Virus record (IMG/VR): IMGVR_UViG_3300017781_001984
Coordinates: 1 to 25,361 of that record
DNA from: a virus
Direction: 5' to 3' (one strand)
DNA: 25,361 bases
The notes below the pieces were generated by a model. The model had not been told where the DNA came from. It searched no databases and saw nothing but the letters and a program-made list of their open reading frames with translations. The position numbers and the translations under genes are program-made. Positions 1 through 7,111 of the stretch are shown here, piece after piece; positions within the stretch are counted from its first letter, which is position 1, and each line of letters opens with the position of its first letter.

Positions 1-1
1 A

Positions 2-127
2 CGTGCTCCTGAACGTGCGCAGCTTTTAAAGGTGGTTTATGAGGAAGAGTTTCAACGAGCCGCAGACGAAGACGAAGGACGCACTCCTTTAAAGTTACAA
101 CCTAGTATTCAATATTTGAGGGTTTAA
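2..127 (+). CDS. 3' end of an upstream virion gene (partial)
   Basis: An open frame enters from the left edge and runs 41 codons to a TAA at 125-127. The visible tail is charged (an EEEF stretch, then ADEDEGR) and ends in PSIQYLRV. The stop shares its last A with the ATG of the next gene, the same 1-base coupling used elsewhere in this operon, so this is very probably the real end of a gene. Its position before the small tail proteins and adaptor suggests a head or connector protein, but too little is visible to assign a family. Confidence 0.6.
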   Translation, partial: RAPERAQLLKVVYEEEFQRAADEDEGRTPLKLQPSIQYLRV

Positions 128-591
128 TGTCATTTGCTTCTGGAAAAAATGCATACGGCATATCAGATCGATCAGGACGACGTTATCGTTTACGAGAAAT
201 GCGTCTTGAATGGACTGGTTCTTTAGTTGGTCCCGATGAGTTTGAACCAAAGCATCCACAGTTATTTCCCCCAAAAGCTTTTCCAGACCCTCAAGCTTTA
301 AGAAACCCTAGACCAGAACAGAATCTAGCTTCTGAAAGAGCGGTTCAAACAGGCTATAATCCTGTGGGATTCAGAGACATTCCAGGTATAACTCCTCGTA
401 ATAATTTAGTTGCTGAAGGAGGTGTCGGTTCAGTTACTATAGGATTATCTGATACAGGGAATGAATCAGTAAGTCTAACAGGATTATCTGCAACAACTTC
501 TGTTGGCTCTACAACAGTTGGATTAGCACCAAGATTTGATAGCACATCTGTAACATTAGACTCTACCACAGACACATTTGACGAGGGATAA
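127..591 (+). CDS. Small virion protein carrying one VTGLxATxxVGS repeat unit
   Basis: The product has 154 residues. The N-terminal half is basic and proline-rich, with RSGRRYRLREMRLEW near residues 15-29 and then a run of Pro/Phe/Gln. The C-terminal third (about 95-135) is Ser/Thr/Val/Gly-rich and contains a unit LTGLSATTSVGSTT at 117-130 that matches the repeat filling the protein encoded at 2674-3873. I do not recognise a named family, though the N-terminal segment resembles hypothetical proteins of uncultured marine phages. The start overlaps the preceding stop by one base. A role in the virion, probably at the head-tail junction or tail, is inferred from location and from the repeat shared with two other proteins of the operon. 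Confidence 0.7.
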   Translation: MSFASGKNAYGISDRSGRRYRLREMRLEWTGSLVGPDEFEPKHPQLFPPKAFPDPQALRNPRPEQNLASERAVQTGYNPVGFRDIPGITPRNNLVAEGGVGSVTIGLSDTGNESVSLTGLSATTSVGSTTVGLAPRFDSTSVTLDSTTDTFDEG

Positions 592-594
592 GAC

Positions 595-1245
595 ATGGTT
601 AAACAGACAGTAGGGATAGGAAGTAGCGCAAATGATGGCAGTGGAGATACTCTTCGTGCGGGTGCGGATAAAATAAATGACAATTTTAATGAGGTGTATG
701 CTGCTTTAGGTAATGGCACAACTCTTACTGATATAATAGATACAAATGGTGTCATAGATGTAAGCTCTGGTGCAAACAAAATTGTATTTTACTACGCCAA
801 TCTAAGTGATCTTCCAAGTGCATCCACATACCATGGTGCTGTGGCGCATGTGCATGCGACTGGGGGGCTGTATTTCGCGCATGGAGGGGCGTGGATTCGA
901 TTAAATGATGAGACAACTGGTCCTGTAACTAAGTATACAGCAGGTACAAACGGATCTTCTGCATATACATTTACTGGTGCTGGTGCTACATCTGGAGACA
1001 ATCCAAACTTTACTTTTTATAAGGGTCATACTTATCTTATCGACAATACAGCTAACGTAGGGAGTCATCCTTTGCAGATAAGAACATCTAACGGTGGCTC
1101 TGCTTTTACTACAGGTGTTACAAACAACTACAATTCAACTACAGGACTGACACAATTTATTGTGCCTCATGAACCAAGTGATACTTCTCTAGTATATCAA
1201 TGCACTAGTCATAGTGCTATGGTAGGAAACATAACAATAGTGTGA
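595..1245 (+). CDS. Virion structural protein with C-terminal cupredoxin-like domain
   Basis: The product has 216 residues. The N-terminus (about 6-40, with GSGDTL and KINDNFNEVYAALG) is of a type found at the start of tail-fibre and other virion proteins of marine phages, and probably forms a trimerising helix. The middle (50-110) is beta-rich. The C-terminus (about 118-216) looks like a cupredoxin Greek-key fold: His158 lies in GSHPLQI, followed at the end by Cys203, His206 and Met209 in YQCTSHSAMVGNITI. The C-x2-H-x2-M spacing is that of the copper loop of amicyanin. Whether copper is bound is untested, and the site could be a structural relic. A GAGGG ribosome-binding site precedes the ATG by a few bases, and the gene sits three bases after the previous stop. 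The protein is probably a tail or head decoration protein. Confidence 0.72.
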   Translation: MVKQTVGIGSSANDGSGDTLRAGADKINDNFNEVYAALGNGTTLTDIIDTNGVIDVSSGANKIVFYYANLSDLPSASTYHGAVAHVHATGGLYFAHGGAWIRLNDETTGPVTKYTAGTNGSSAYTFTGAGATSGDNPNFTFYKGHTYLIDNTANVGSHPLQIRTSNGGSAFTTGVTNNYNSTTGLTQFIVPHEPSDTSLVYQCTSHSAMVGNITIV

Positions 1246-1249
1246 TGAT

Positions 1250-1906
1250 ATGAGTTTTACATACGGACAATTAAAACAAGCTTTGCAAGACTATACAGAG
1301 AATGATGAAACATCCTTTGTAACAAATCTTCCAGTGTTTATTCGTACAGCAGAGGAACGTATTTTAAAAAGTGTTCAGTTAAGTTTGTTTCGTAAAAACG
1401 TTACTGCAACGACTGATACAGGGTTTCAATATTTAGCTGTACCCTCTGATTTCCTTGCTCCGTTTTCTTTAAGTTTGGCTGGATCAGACGGAGATAAATC
1501 TTTTATAGAATTTAAAGATCCAAGTTTTATTCAAACGTATACTCCAGATGCTACAACAACGGGTCTTCCAAAATACTATGCTCAATTCGACATAGACTAT
1601 TTTCTGTTGGGTCCAACTCCTAATGCCGAATATACTGCTGAATTACATTATTTTTACAGACCTTTGAGTATTACGGACTCTACATTAAATGACAGCAGCA
1701 CAACGTGGCTGAGTGAAAATGCAGAATTATCAATGTTATACGGTTCTTTAGTTGAAGCATATCTGTATATGAAAGGTGATCCAGATATGTTAACTTCATA
1801 TGATAAAAGGTTTCAAGAATCTTTGGCAGGATTAAAACTTTTAGGTGAGGCAAAAGAAACCACCGATGAATATCGAACTGGTAAGGTTATAAGGGTAAAA
1901 AGATAA
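1250..1906 (+). CDS. Head-tail adaptor-like protein (SU10 adaptor type)
   Basis: The product has 218 residues. It starts with a helical segment, YGQLKQALQDYTEN, continues with a helix around VFIRTAEERILKSVQL, then a beta-rich core with PSDFLAPFSL and a final helical region (about 160-205, with YLYMKGDPDML). This pattern of an N-terminal helix, an 'RTAEERI' helix and a mid beta domain is that of the adaptor proteins of SU10-like and many marine phages, which ring the portal and dock the tail. Its place among small tail genes fits. It lies four bases after the previous stop and shares one base with the next start. The family call is from memory of the pattern. The structural role is likely, the exact ring position less so. 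Confidence 0.65.
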   Translation: MSFTYGQLKQALQDYTENDETSFVTNLPVFIRTAEERILKSVQLSLFRKNVTATTDTGFQYLAVPSDFLAPFSLSLAGSDGDKSFIEFKDPSFIQTYTPDATTTGLPKYYAQFDIDYFLLGPTPNAEYTAELHYFYRPLSITDSTLNDSSTTWLSENAELSMLYGSLVEAYLYMKGDPDMLTSYDKRFQESLAGLKLLGEAKETTDEYRTGKVIRVKR

Positions 1907-2202
1907 TGTTTAAAATAGATGTAAGTGTACCACAGAATGAACAACTTGTAGGCGTAAAGACTACTAACAATCGTGGTTTTACACCAGATGAACTTGCGGA
2001 ACAGTGTGTCCAAAAGATCATATCGGTCTCTGATGATGCCCATCCAGGTATAAGAGACCAAGCTCGTGCTTTTTCTAAGCACCTTGAAAAGCTTGTGGAA
2101 TACTATATGAGACAAGCTATTCGCAGTGACCGCACAACCGTGTATAACGCAATAAAAGATGCGGGTCATCCCCAACTGGCTGAACTTATAAGGAGACTTT
2201 GA
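1906..2202 (+). CDS. Conserved small helical phage protein of unknown function
   Basis: The product has 98 residues. A short N-terminal strand segment, with TTNNRGFTPDELAE at about 19-32, is followed by nearly continuous helix (30-98), including IRDQARAFSKHLEKLVEYYM. It ends in HPQLAELIRRL. I recall similar short proteins in marine phage genomes directly after the adaptor gene, but they carry no functional name. The ATG overlaps the preceding stop by one base (TAATG), and the next gene starts one base after this stop, so translation is tightly coupled. A tail-completion or chaperone role is possible but unsupported by any motif. Confidence 0.7.
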   Translation: MFKIDVSVPQNEQLVGVKTTNNRGFTPDELAEQCVQKIISVSDDAHPGIRDQARAFSKHLEKLVEYYMRQAIRSDRTTVYNAIKDAGHPQLAELIRRL

Positions 2203-2203
2203 C

Positions 2204-2650
2204 ATGGCCTTTTCAGGAAACTTTATGTGTACATCTTTCAAGGTAGAACTCCTTGAAGGTAAGCACGATTTTACAAACGGGCAGGATCAATTCAAACTTG
2301 CTCTATATACTAACAGTGCTTCATTTAATGCAGCCACTACAGCTTACACGGCTACTAACGAAGTTAGCAACTCCGGCTCGTATGCAGCGGGGGGTGGAAC
2401 ACTTACTAATGTAACACCAACAAGTTCTAGTACTACAGCATTTACAGACTTTGCAGATAAAACATATACATCTGCAACTATAACTGCTCGAGGTGCTTTG
2501 ATCTATAATTCACAAACAGGTGGCGGATCTAACACAACGGATACAGTTATTGTTTTAGATTTTGGTGCTGACAAAACATCTACTTCTGGTGATTTTCAAG
2601 TTGTTTTCCCAACGGCTGACGCGAGTAACGCTATTATCCGTATCGCCTAA
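2204..2650 (+). CDS. Virion structural protein, beta-rich
   Basis: The product has 148 residues. It starts MAFSGNFMCTSFKVELLEG and continues with a Ser/Thr/Ala/Gly-rich beta sequence typical of phage tail or decoration proteins: FKLALYT, a SYAAGGGTL segment, then YTSATITARGALIY and a C-terminal VVFPTADASNAIIRIA. No catalytic motif is visible. I recall the same N-terminus and YTSATITARGA-type core in hypothetical structural proteins of many marine and environmental phages. A strong AGGAG ribosome-binding site eight bases before the ATG supports the start, and the gene is one base after its neighbour. A tail or decoration subunit is likely; the exact role is unknown. Confidence 0.7.
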   Translation: MAFSGNFMCTSFKVELLEGKHDFTNGQDQFKLALYTNSASFNAATTAYTATNEVSNSGSYAAGGGTLTNVTPTSSSTTAFTDFADKTYTSATITARGALIYNSQTGGGSNTTDTVIVLDFGADKTSTSGDFQVVFPTADASNAIIRIA

Positions 2651-2673
2651 ACTCTTACTAGGAGTGACAGGCT

Positions 2674-3873
2674 ATGGCAGATGCCAATGTAATATTCACG
2701 GGTTGGGGCCGAGATAGTTGGAGTAGTGGTACTTGGAGTAATCCTGCCACTACTCTTCCCTCTGCATCTGGTCAAGTAGGCGCTGTCACAGTTGTTGGCA
2801 ATGCTCCGAATATTGTTGTCACTGGTGTAGGTGTTACAACAGGCGTTTCTCCTGTCTCTATTGCTGGTGCCGCAACGGTTCCAAACACTGGATTGCAAGC
2901 AACTGGGTCTGTTGGTTCTGTAACCGCACAAGCAAACTCTTCTATTAGTGTTATTGGTTTAGCAGCTACAAGTGCTGTTGGTTCTGTTGTTGCCTCCATC
3001 CCTGGAGAGATTGCGGTTACTGGTTTATCCGCTACAAGTGTTGTTGGCTCTGTAACAACTACGGGAACAAGCCTTGTTTCTCCAACAGGTATTTCTGCTA
3101 CTGCTTCAGTTGGCGGTTTACCAACACAACCTGTTGGGGTTTCTGCCACTGGCGGTGTGGGTGTTGTCTCAGTCAACGGGGCAATGATTGCTCTTGCTAC
3201 TGGAGTTCCAGGTATAACTGGGGTAGGCACTCCAACAATTATTGGCGATGCTCCAAACATCTCAACAACAGGATTAAACTCAACGGCAAGCGTTGGTTCT
3301 GTAACTGTAAGCGTTGGTACAGGCGTTGGCATAAATGTCACAGGTGTAGGTGTTTCTTCTTCTGTTGACTCTGTTACTGCTACGGGTGGAGTTGATGCCG
3401 CTGTTACAGGACTTGCAGCAACAGGTGGATTAAATGGAGTTACTGCTACAGGGATAGCGAGTATTCCGGTCACAGGATTACAAGCAACAGGTATTGTAAA
3501 CGGACTACCACAAAACGTTACTGTGTTCTTAACAACAGCGGATGCTTCTGGTTGGGGCAGAGCAACTTGGGGTGACGGAACATGGAGTCAGCCTGTAGCT
3601 ACAGATGTGGGGATGACAGCAAGCGTTGGTTCTGTTAGTGTCTCCCTCGTAAAAAGAGTGCCTGTTACAGGCTTAGAGGTGACAACGGGCGTTGGTTCTG
3701 TTAGTGTGTCTACAGGCACGGGTGTTGATGTTCCTGTAACAGGGGTATCTGCATCTGGACTAATTGGACCGAGAGGAGTAACTGTTTGGGGAAGAATAGT
3801 TCCAAATCCAACAACGACATGGACAAATATTGCACCAAACAAAACAAAAGAGTATGCTGAAATTAGACCTTAA
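2674..3873 (+). CDS. Repeat-rich tail/adhesin-like protein (VTGLxATxxVGS repeats, two GWG modules)
   Basis: The product has 399 residues and is nearly all Gly, Val, Thr, Ser and Ala. About 14 units of a roughly 22-residue repeat, consensus VTGLxATxxVGSVTV, cover residues 50-280 and 310-368. Clear examples are NTGLQATGSVGSVT at 71-84 and VTGLSATSVVGSVT at 115-128. Two copies of a Trp-rich module, TGWGRDSWSSGTW at 9-21 and SGWGRATWGDGTW at 292-304, divide the protein into two blocks. Such repeats should form stacked beta strands in a fibrous shaft. A TAGGAG ribosome-binding site precedes the ATG. Single repeat units occur in the proteins encoded at 127 and 12907, and a GWG module in the protein at 10988, so this family of segments is shared across the virion. 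Function is inferred, with no enzymatic motif. Confidence 0.72.
   Translation: MADANVIFTGWGRDSWSSGTWSNPATTLPSASGQVGAVTVVGNAPNIVVTGVGVTTGVSPVSIAGAATVPNTGLQATGSVGSVTAQANSSISVIGLAATSAVGSVVASIPGEIAVTGLSATSVVGSVTTTGTSLVSPTGISATASVGGLPTQPVGVSATGGVGVVSVNGAMIALATGVPGITGVGTPTIIGDAPNISTTGLNSTASVGSVTVSVGTGVGINVTGVGVSSSVDSVTATGGVDAAVTGLAATGGLNGVTATGIASIPVTGLQATGIVNGLPQNVTVFLTTADASGWGRATWGDGTWSQPVATDVGMTASVGSVSVSLVKRVPVTGLEVTTGVGSVSVSTGTGVDVPVTGVSASGLIGPRGVTVWGRIVPNPTTTWTNIAPNKTKEYAEIRP
2821..3777 (+). repeat. In-gene degenerate repeats encoding VTGLxATxxVGS units
   Basis: About 14 imperfect units of roughly 60-75 bases lie inside the 399-residue gene, interrupted at 3547-3594 by a Trp-rich module. The nucleotide sequence is also repetitive, with recurrent gttggttctgt cores (for example near 2906, 2978, 3292, 3622 and 3691). 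That suggests relatively recent duplication or recombination between units rather than ancient protein repeats alone. The number of units is counted by eye and the borders are approximate. Confidence 0.7.
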
Positions 3874-3889
3874 CGGAGAATAGTGTTTC

Positions 3890-4924
3890 ATGGCTAGTAC
3901 ATATACAACAAATACAGGTATTGAACTGATTGCCAATGGCGAACAGTCTGGCACATGGGGCAATACCACAAATACAAACTTACAAATAATAGATCGTTTG
4001 ACGAATGGTGTTGGTTCTATAACTCTTTCGGGAACGACGCACACACTTACTACTACCGATGGATCTCTTTCTGATGGTCAGTACAGAGTTTTATTATTGG
4101 CAGGGTCTCCTTCGGGTACAAATACAATTACTGTAGCTCCAAACGATCAAACAAAATTGTTTTTTGTAAAAAATGGATCGGGACAAAGTGCGGTTTTCTC
4201 ACAAGGTTCTGGTGCAAATGTCACAGTACCTAATGGTGAAAGTGCTATTATATATTGCGATGGTGCGGGGTCAGGCGCGGCGGTGGTTAACATATCCGCA
4301 ACTTTTGATCTTACCACTTTTTTAGTAGCGTCTAATAACTTATCCGATGTAGGAAATGCAGCAACAGCTAGAGGAAACTTAGCTGCGGCTCCTCTTGCAA
4401 GCCCTACTTTCACAGGAACAGCAACTGCTCCCACTGTAAATGCTTCCACAGCTTTGCAGATAGGTGGTGTTGCAATAAGTGCTACAGCAGCAGAAATTAA
4501 CTATCTTGACATTGCAACTCTTGGCACAACAGCAGCATCGAAAGCTGTGACAGCAGATGCGAATGGTGTCGTTACTTTTGATAATGGTATCTATGAGGAA
4601 TACACAGCAGTCACATCATCATCGAATGCGACGACTGTAAATCTACGTGATGGCACAAACTTTAGTCATACTCTGACAGAAAACACCACATTTACATTTA
4701 GTAATCCAGCAGCGTCTGGTAAAGTTTCTACCTTTACCCTTAAATTAGTTCAGGATGGATCGGCGTCAGGTTTCACTGTAACGTGGCCCGGAAGCATAGA
4801 CTGGCCTGCGGCGACAGCACCAACATTAACTGCAACTGCAAATGCGGTCGATTACTTTGTTTTCATTTCACATGATGGTGGAACAACATACTATGGTTTT
4901 ACTGCTGGTCAAGCAATGGGGTAA
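3890..4924 (+). CDS. Tail fibre protein
   Basis: The product has 344 residues. The N-terminal domain (1-140) begins TGIELIANGEQSGTWGNTTN, a start typical of virion-anchored tail fibres, and is beta-rich. The middle (about 145-200) carries shaft motifs characteristic of tail fibres: ASNNLSDVGNAATARGNL, then LASPTFTGTATAPTVNAS and the TAAEINYLDIA element. The C-terminal domain (about 240-344) is a beta sandwich that ends YYGFTAGQAMG. No lyase, hydrolase or intramolecular chaperone motif is visible. A GGAG ribosome-binding site lies 11 bases before the ATG. The RCC1 gene follows after three bases, so the two are probably co-assembled components of the tail fibre or spike. Confidence 0.82.
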   Translation: MASTYTTNTGIELIANGEQSGTWGNTTNTNLQIIDRLTNGVGSITLSGTTHTLTTTDGSLSDGQYRVLLLAGSPSGTNTITVAPNDQTKLFFVKNGSGQSAVFSQGSGANVTVPNGESAIIYCDGAGSGAAVVNISATFDLTTFLVASNNLSDVGNAATARGNLAAAPLASPTFTGTATAPTVNASTALQIGGVAISATAAEINYLDIATLGTTAASKAVTADANGVVTFDNGIYEEYTAVTSSSNATTVNLRDGTNFSHTLTENTTFTFSNPAASGKVSTFTLKLVQDGSASGFTVTWPGSIDWPAATAPTLTATANAVDYFVFISHDGGTTYYGFTAGQAMG

Positions 4925-4927
4925 GGA

Positions 4928-7111
4928 ATGGGTAATACGAAAAAACTAATACAAGCTGCGGCTGGTGCAGGGGACGACTCAGTAACAGAATTTACTCTTT
5001 ACCAATGGGGTAAGAATACATACGGACAAATTGGCATGGGTTCATCTACATATAATCCAAGCTTAACTAAATACACATCAAGCAATGACTTTTCAGATGA
5101 TGATCGTGGTAGAAAAATAACTGCCTCTGGAGGGTCTTACTTAGCGATAAAAAGCGATGGAACTTGCTGGGCATTTGGAAGAAATGAAAATGGACAACTA
5201 GGACTTGGGGATTTGAATGATCGTTCATCTCCTGTTCAAGTTGGCACGGAAACAAACTTTACCGCAGTCTCTACGTCTGGATATCAGACGTTTTTTATTA
5301 GAGGCGGTAGTTTGTATGCGACGGGTGGAAACGCTTTTGGTAATTTAGGATTGGGTGACACGACACGTCGTTCATCTCCTGTGCAAGTATCATTTAGTTC
5401 TCCAGTAAGGATAGAAGCAGGCAAATATTTCAGTTCATTTGTAATTAATAGTAGTCAGAATCTTTACTCAACTGGATATAATTATCATGGTCAATTAGGG
5501 CAGGGGGATAAAACTAATAGATCTACATTTGCTCAAGTGGGTTCACAATCGTATTGGTCTGAAGTTGCCGCGTCTAACTGCGTTATCGCCGCTGGATCGG
5601 GCGGCAGATTATTTACGTGGGGTGAAAATAGTTATGGACAGCTAGGTGACGGAACGTCTGGAACATTTGCAGCAAAATGTTCGCCTGTTCAAATTGCCAC
5701 TGATAAGAGTTGGGATACAATTATTGCTTCGGCTAGTTATGGGCCACAATATGCGTGTGATAATAGCGGAAATCTTTGGGCTATAGGAGGCATTAATACT
5801 AGTGGTCAGCTAGGGATAGGCAACACGACATCAAGATCGTCGCCTGTTCAAGTTACTACAAACGTTGTAGGGGTCGCGGTAAACTCAAGTGGGTTTTCAG
5901 CATACTCAATGCTTTTAAAGGACAATGGCACAATTTGGAGTTGGGGTGTCGCAAGCGTAGGTGGATTAGCGGATGGAACTTGGGTAAGTAGATCATCTCC
6001 AGTGCAAGTTGGTTCACTTACAACTTGGGCATACCCTTCTGATGGAATTATAAAAACTACAGCTTCTGGGCAAAATGATTTATATATTTGGGGCAACGTT
6101 GGATATGCAACAGGTGCGGGAAATTTTAGTTCTCCAGTTCAAATAGGCTCTGTAAATGAATGGAAAACAAGTGCAAATGGAAATGATTTTTCTCTAGGAA
6201 TAAAAACAAATGGAACTCTGTGGTCTTGGGGCTACAATGGTTTTGGTCAGCTTGGCCTTGGTGATCTGAATATAAGAGCTTCTCCAACACAAATTGGAAG
6301 TGCTACTAATTGGTCAAAGATATCAGCAGGGACAAATCATGCAGCAGCAATTAACGAAGATGGTGATCTATACGTTTGGGGTAGTAATCAAGGTGGTAAA
6401 CTTGGCGTTGGTGACACAACAGATAGATGCGCTCCTATACAAGTGGGGTCAGAAAGTTACTTAGACATTGCTTGTGGTGGTGAACATACAGCATCAATTA
6501 GATCAAATGGAACGGTGTGGGTCTGGGGCGCACAGCAGTTTGGACAATTTGGTGTTGGTGACACCACATCAAGATCGTCGCCTGTTCAAACCACAAGTTA
6601 CACTGATGCTGTACAAATAGATGTAGGGAGTTACCACACCGTATTTAGGCGTAATAGTCAGGCTGGTTTGATGTTTGCAGGACTTAGTCAGTCTAGTCAG
6701 TCTGGGACTTACAGGAGCTCAAACGTTACTACTATGACTGAAGTTTTGACCTCATATACATTTAGTCATGTATCTAGCGGAGATAATCATCTAGGTGGTA
6801 TAGTTGGAACATCTCTATATATGTGGGGTACAAACTCAAACGGGGCTTTAGGGAACGGATCGAGTGGTAGTCATGCCACACCCGCGCAAGTTGCTGGTAA
6901 TTGGCTTACTGTATCTGCTGGAAAGAACAATACTTTTGCAGTTACAACAGATAATAAAATATACGCAACAGGTAATAATGGTCAGGGATATCTTGGTTTA
7001 GGCGATACGACTAACAGATCATCTTTTACGCAAATTGGCTCTAATACCACTTGGCATGCACTACCATCTAAGAGTCATAGTCAAGAGGCATTGGGTGGAC
7101 TTACAGAATGA
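4928..7111 (+). CDS. RCC1-repeat beta-propeller tail protein
   Basis: The product has 727 residues. After a short leader (MGNTKKLIQAAAGAG) it is entirely RCC1-type repeats of about 50 residues. The cores begin near residues 24, 80, 128, 178, 228, 283, 336, 385, 430, 480, 530, 580, 629 and 678, with typical forms such as WAFGRNENGQLGLGD and LWSWGYNGFGQLGLGD followed by RSSPVQVG. Twelve cores are clear; those near 385 and 580 are degenerate. Fourteen repeats would build two seven-bladed propellers. RCC1 domains are protein- and ligand-binding scaffolds. Between a tail fibre gene and a glycosyltransferase gene, this is best read as a receptor-binding tail protein. The gene ends in a 4-base ATGA overlap with the glycosyltransferase start, indicating coupled translation. 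No signal peptide is seen. Confidence 0.85.
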   Translation: MGNTKKLIQAAAGAGDDSVTEFTLYQWGKNTYGQIGMGSSTYNPSLTKYTSSNDFSDDDRGRKITASGGSYLAIKSDGTCWAFGRNENGQLGLGDLNDRSSPVQVGTETNFTAVSTSGYQTFFIRGGSLYATGGNAFGNLGLGDTTRRSSPVQVSFSSPVRIEAGKYFSSFVINSSQNLYSTGYNYHGQLGQGDKTNRSTFAQVGSQSYWSEVAASNCVIAAGSGGRLFTWGENSYGQLGDGTSGTFAAKCSPVQIATDKSWDTIIASASYGPQYACDNSGNLWAIGGINTSGQLGIGNTTSRSSPVQVTTNVVGVAVNSSGFSAYSMLLKDNGTIWSWGVASVGGLADGTWVSRSSPVQVGSLTTWAYPSDGIIKTTASGQNDLYIWGNVGYATGAGNFSSPVQIGSVNEWKTSANGNDFSLGIKTNGTLWSWGYNGFGQLGLGDLNIRASPTQIGSATNWSKISAGTNHAAAINEDGDLYVWGSNQGGKLGVGDTTDRCAPIQVGSESYLDIACGGEHTASIRSNGTVWVWGAQQFGQFGVGDTTSRSSPVQTTSYTDAVQIDVGSYHTVFRRNSQAGLMFAGLSQSSQSGTYRSSNVTTMTEVLTSYTFSHVSSGDNHLGGIVGTSLYMWGTNSNGALGNGSSGSHATPAQVAGNWLTVSAGKNNTFAVTTDNKIYATGNNGQGYLGLGDTTNRSSFTQIGSNTTWHALPSKSHSQEALGGLTE

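Noticed and set aside
2772-3473. A 233-codon minus-strand open frame opposite the repeat gene
   Set aside because: It is the mirror of the Val/Gly/Thr-rich repeats and gives only a Pro/Thr/Val-rich sequence, with no ribosome-binding site and a fully coding opposite strand.
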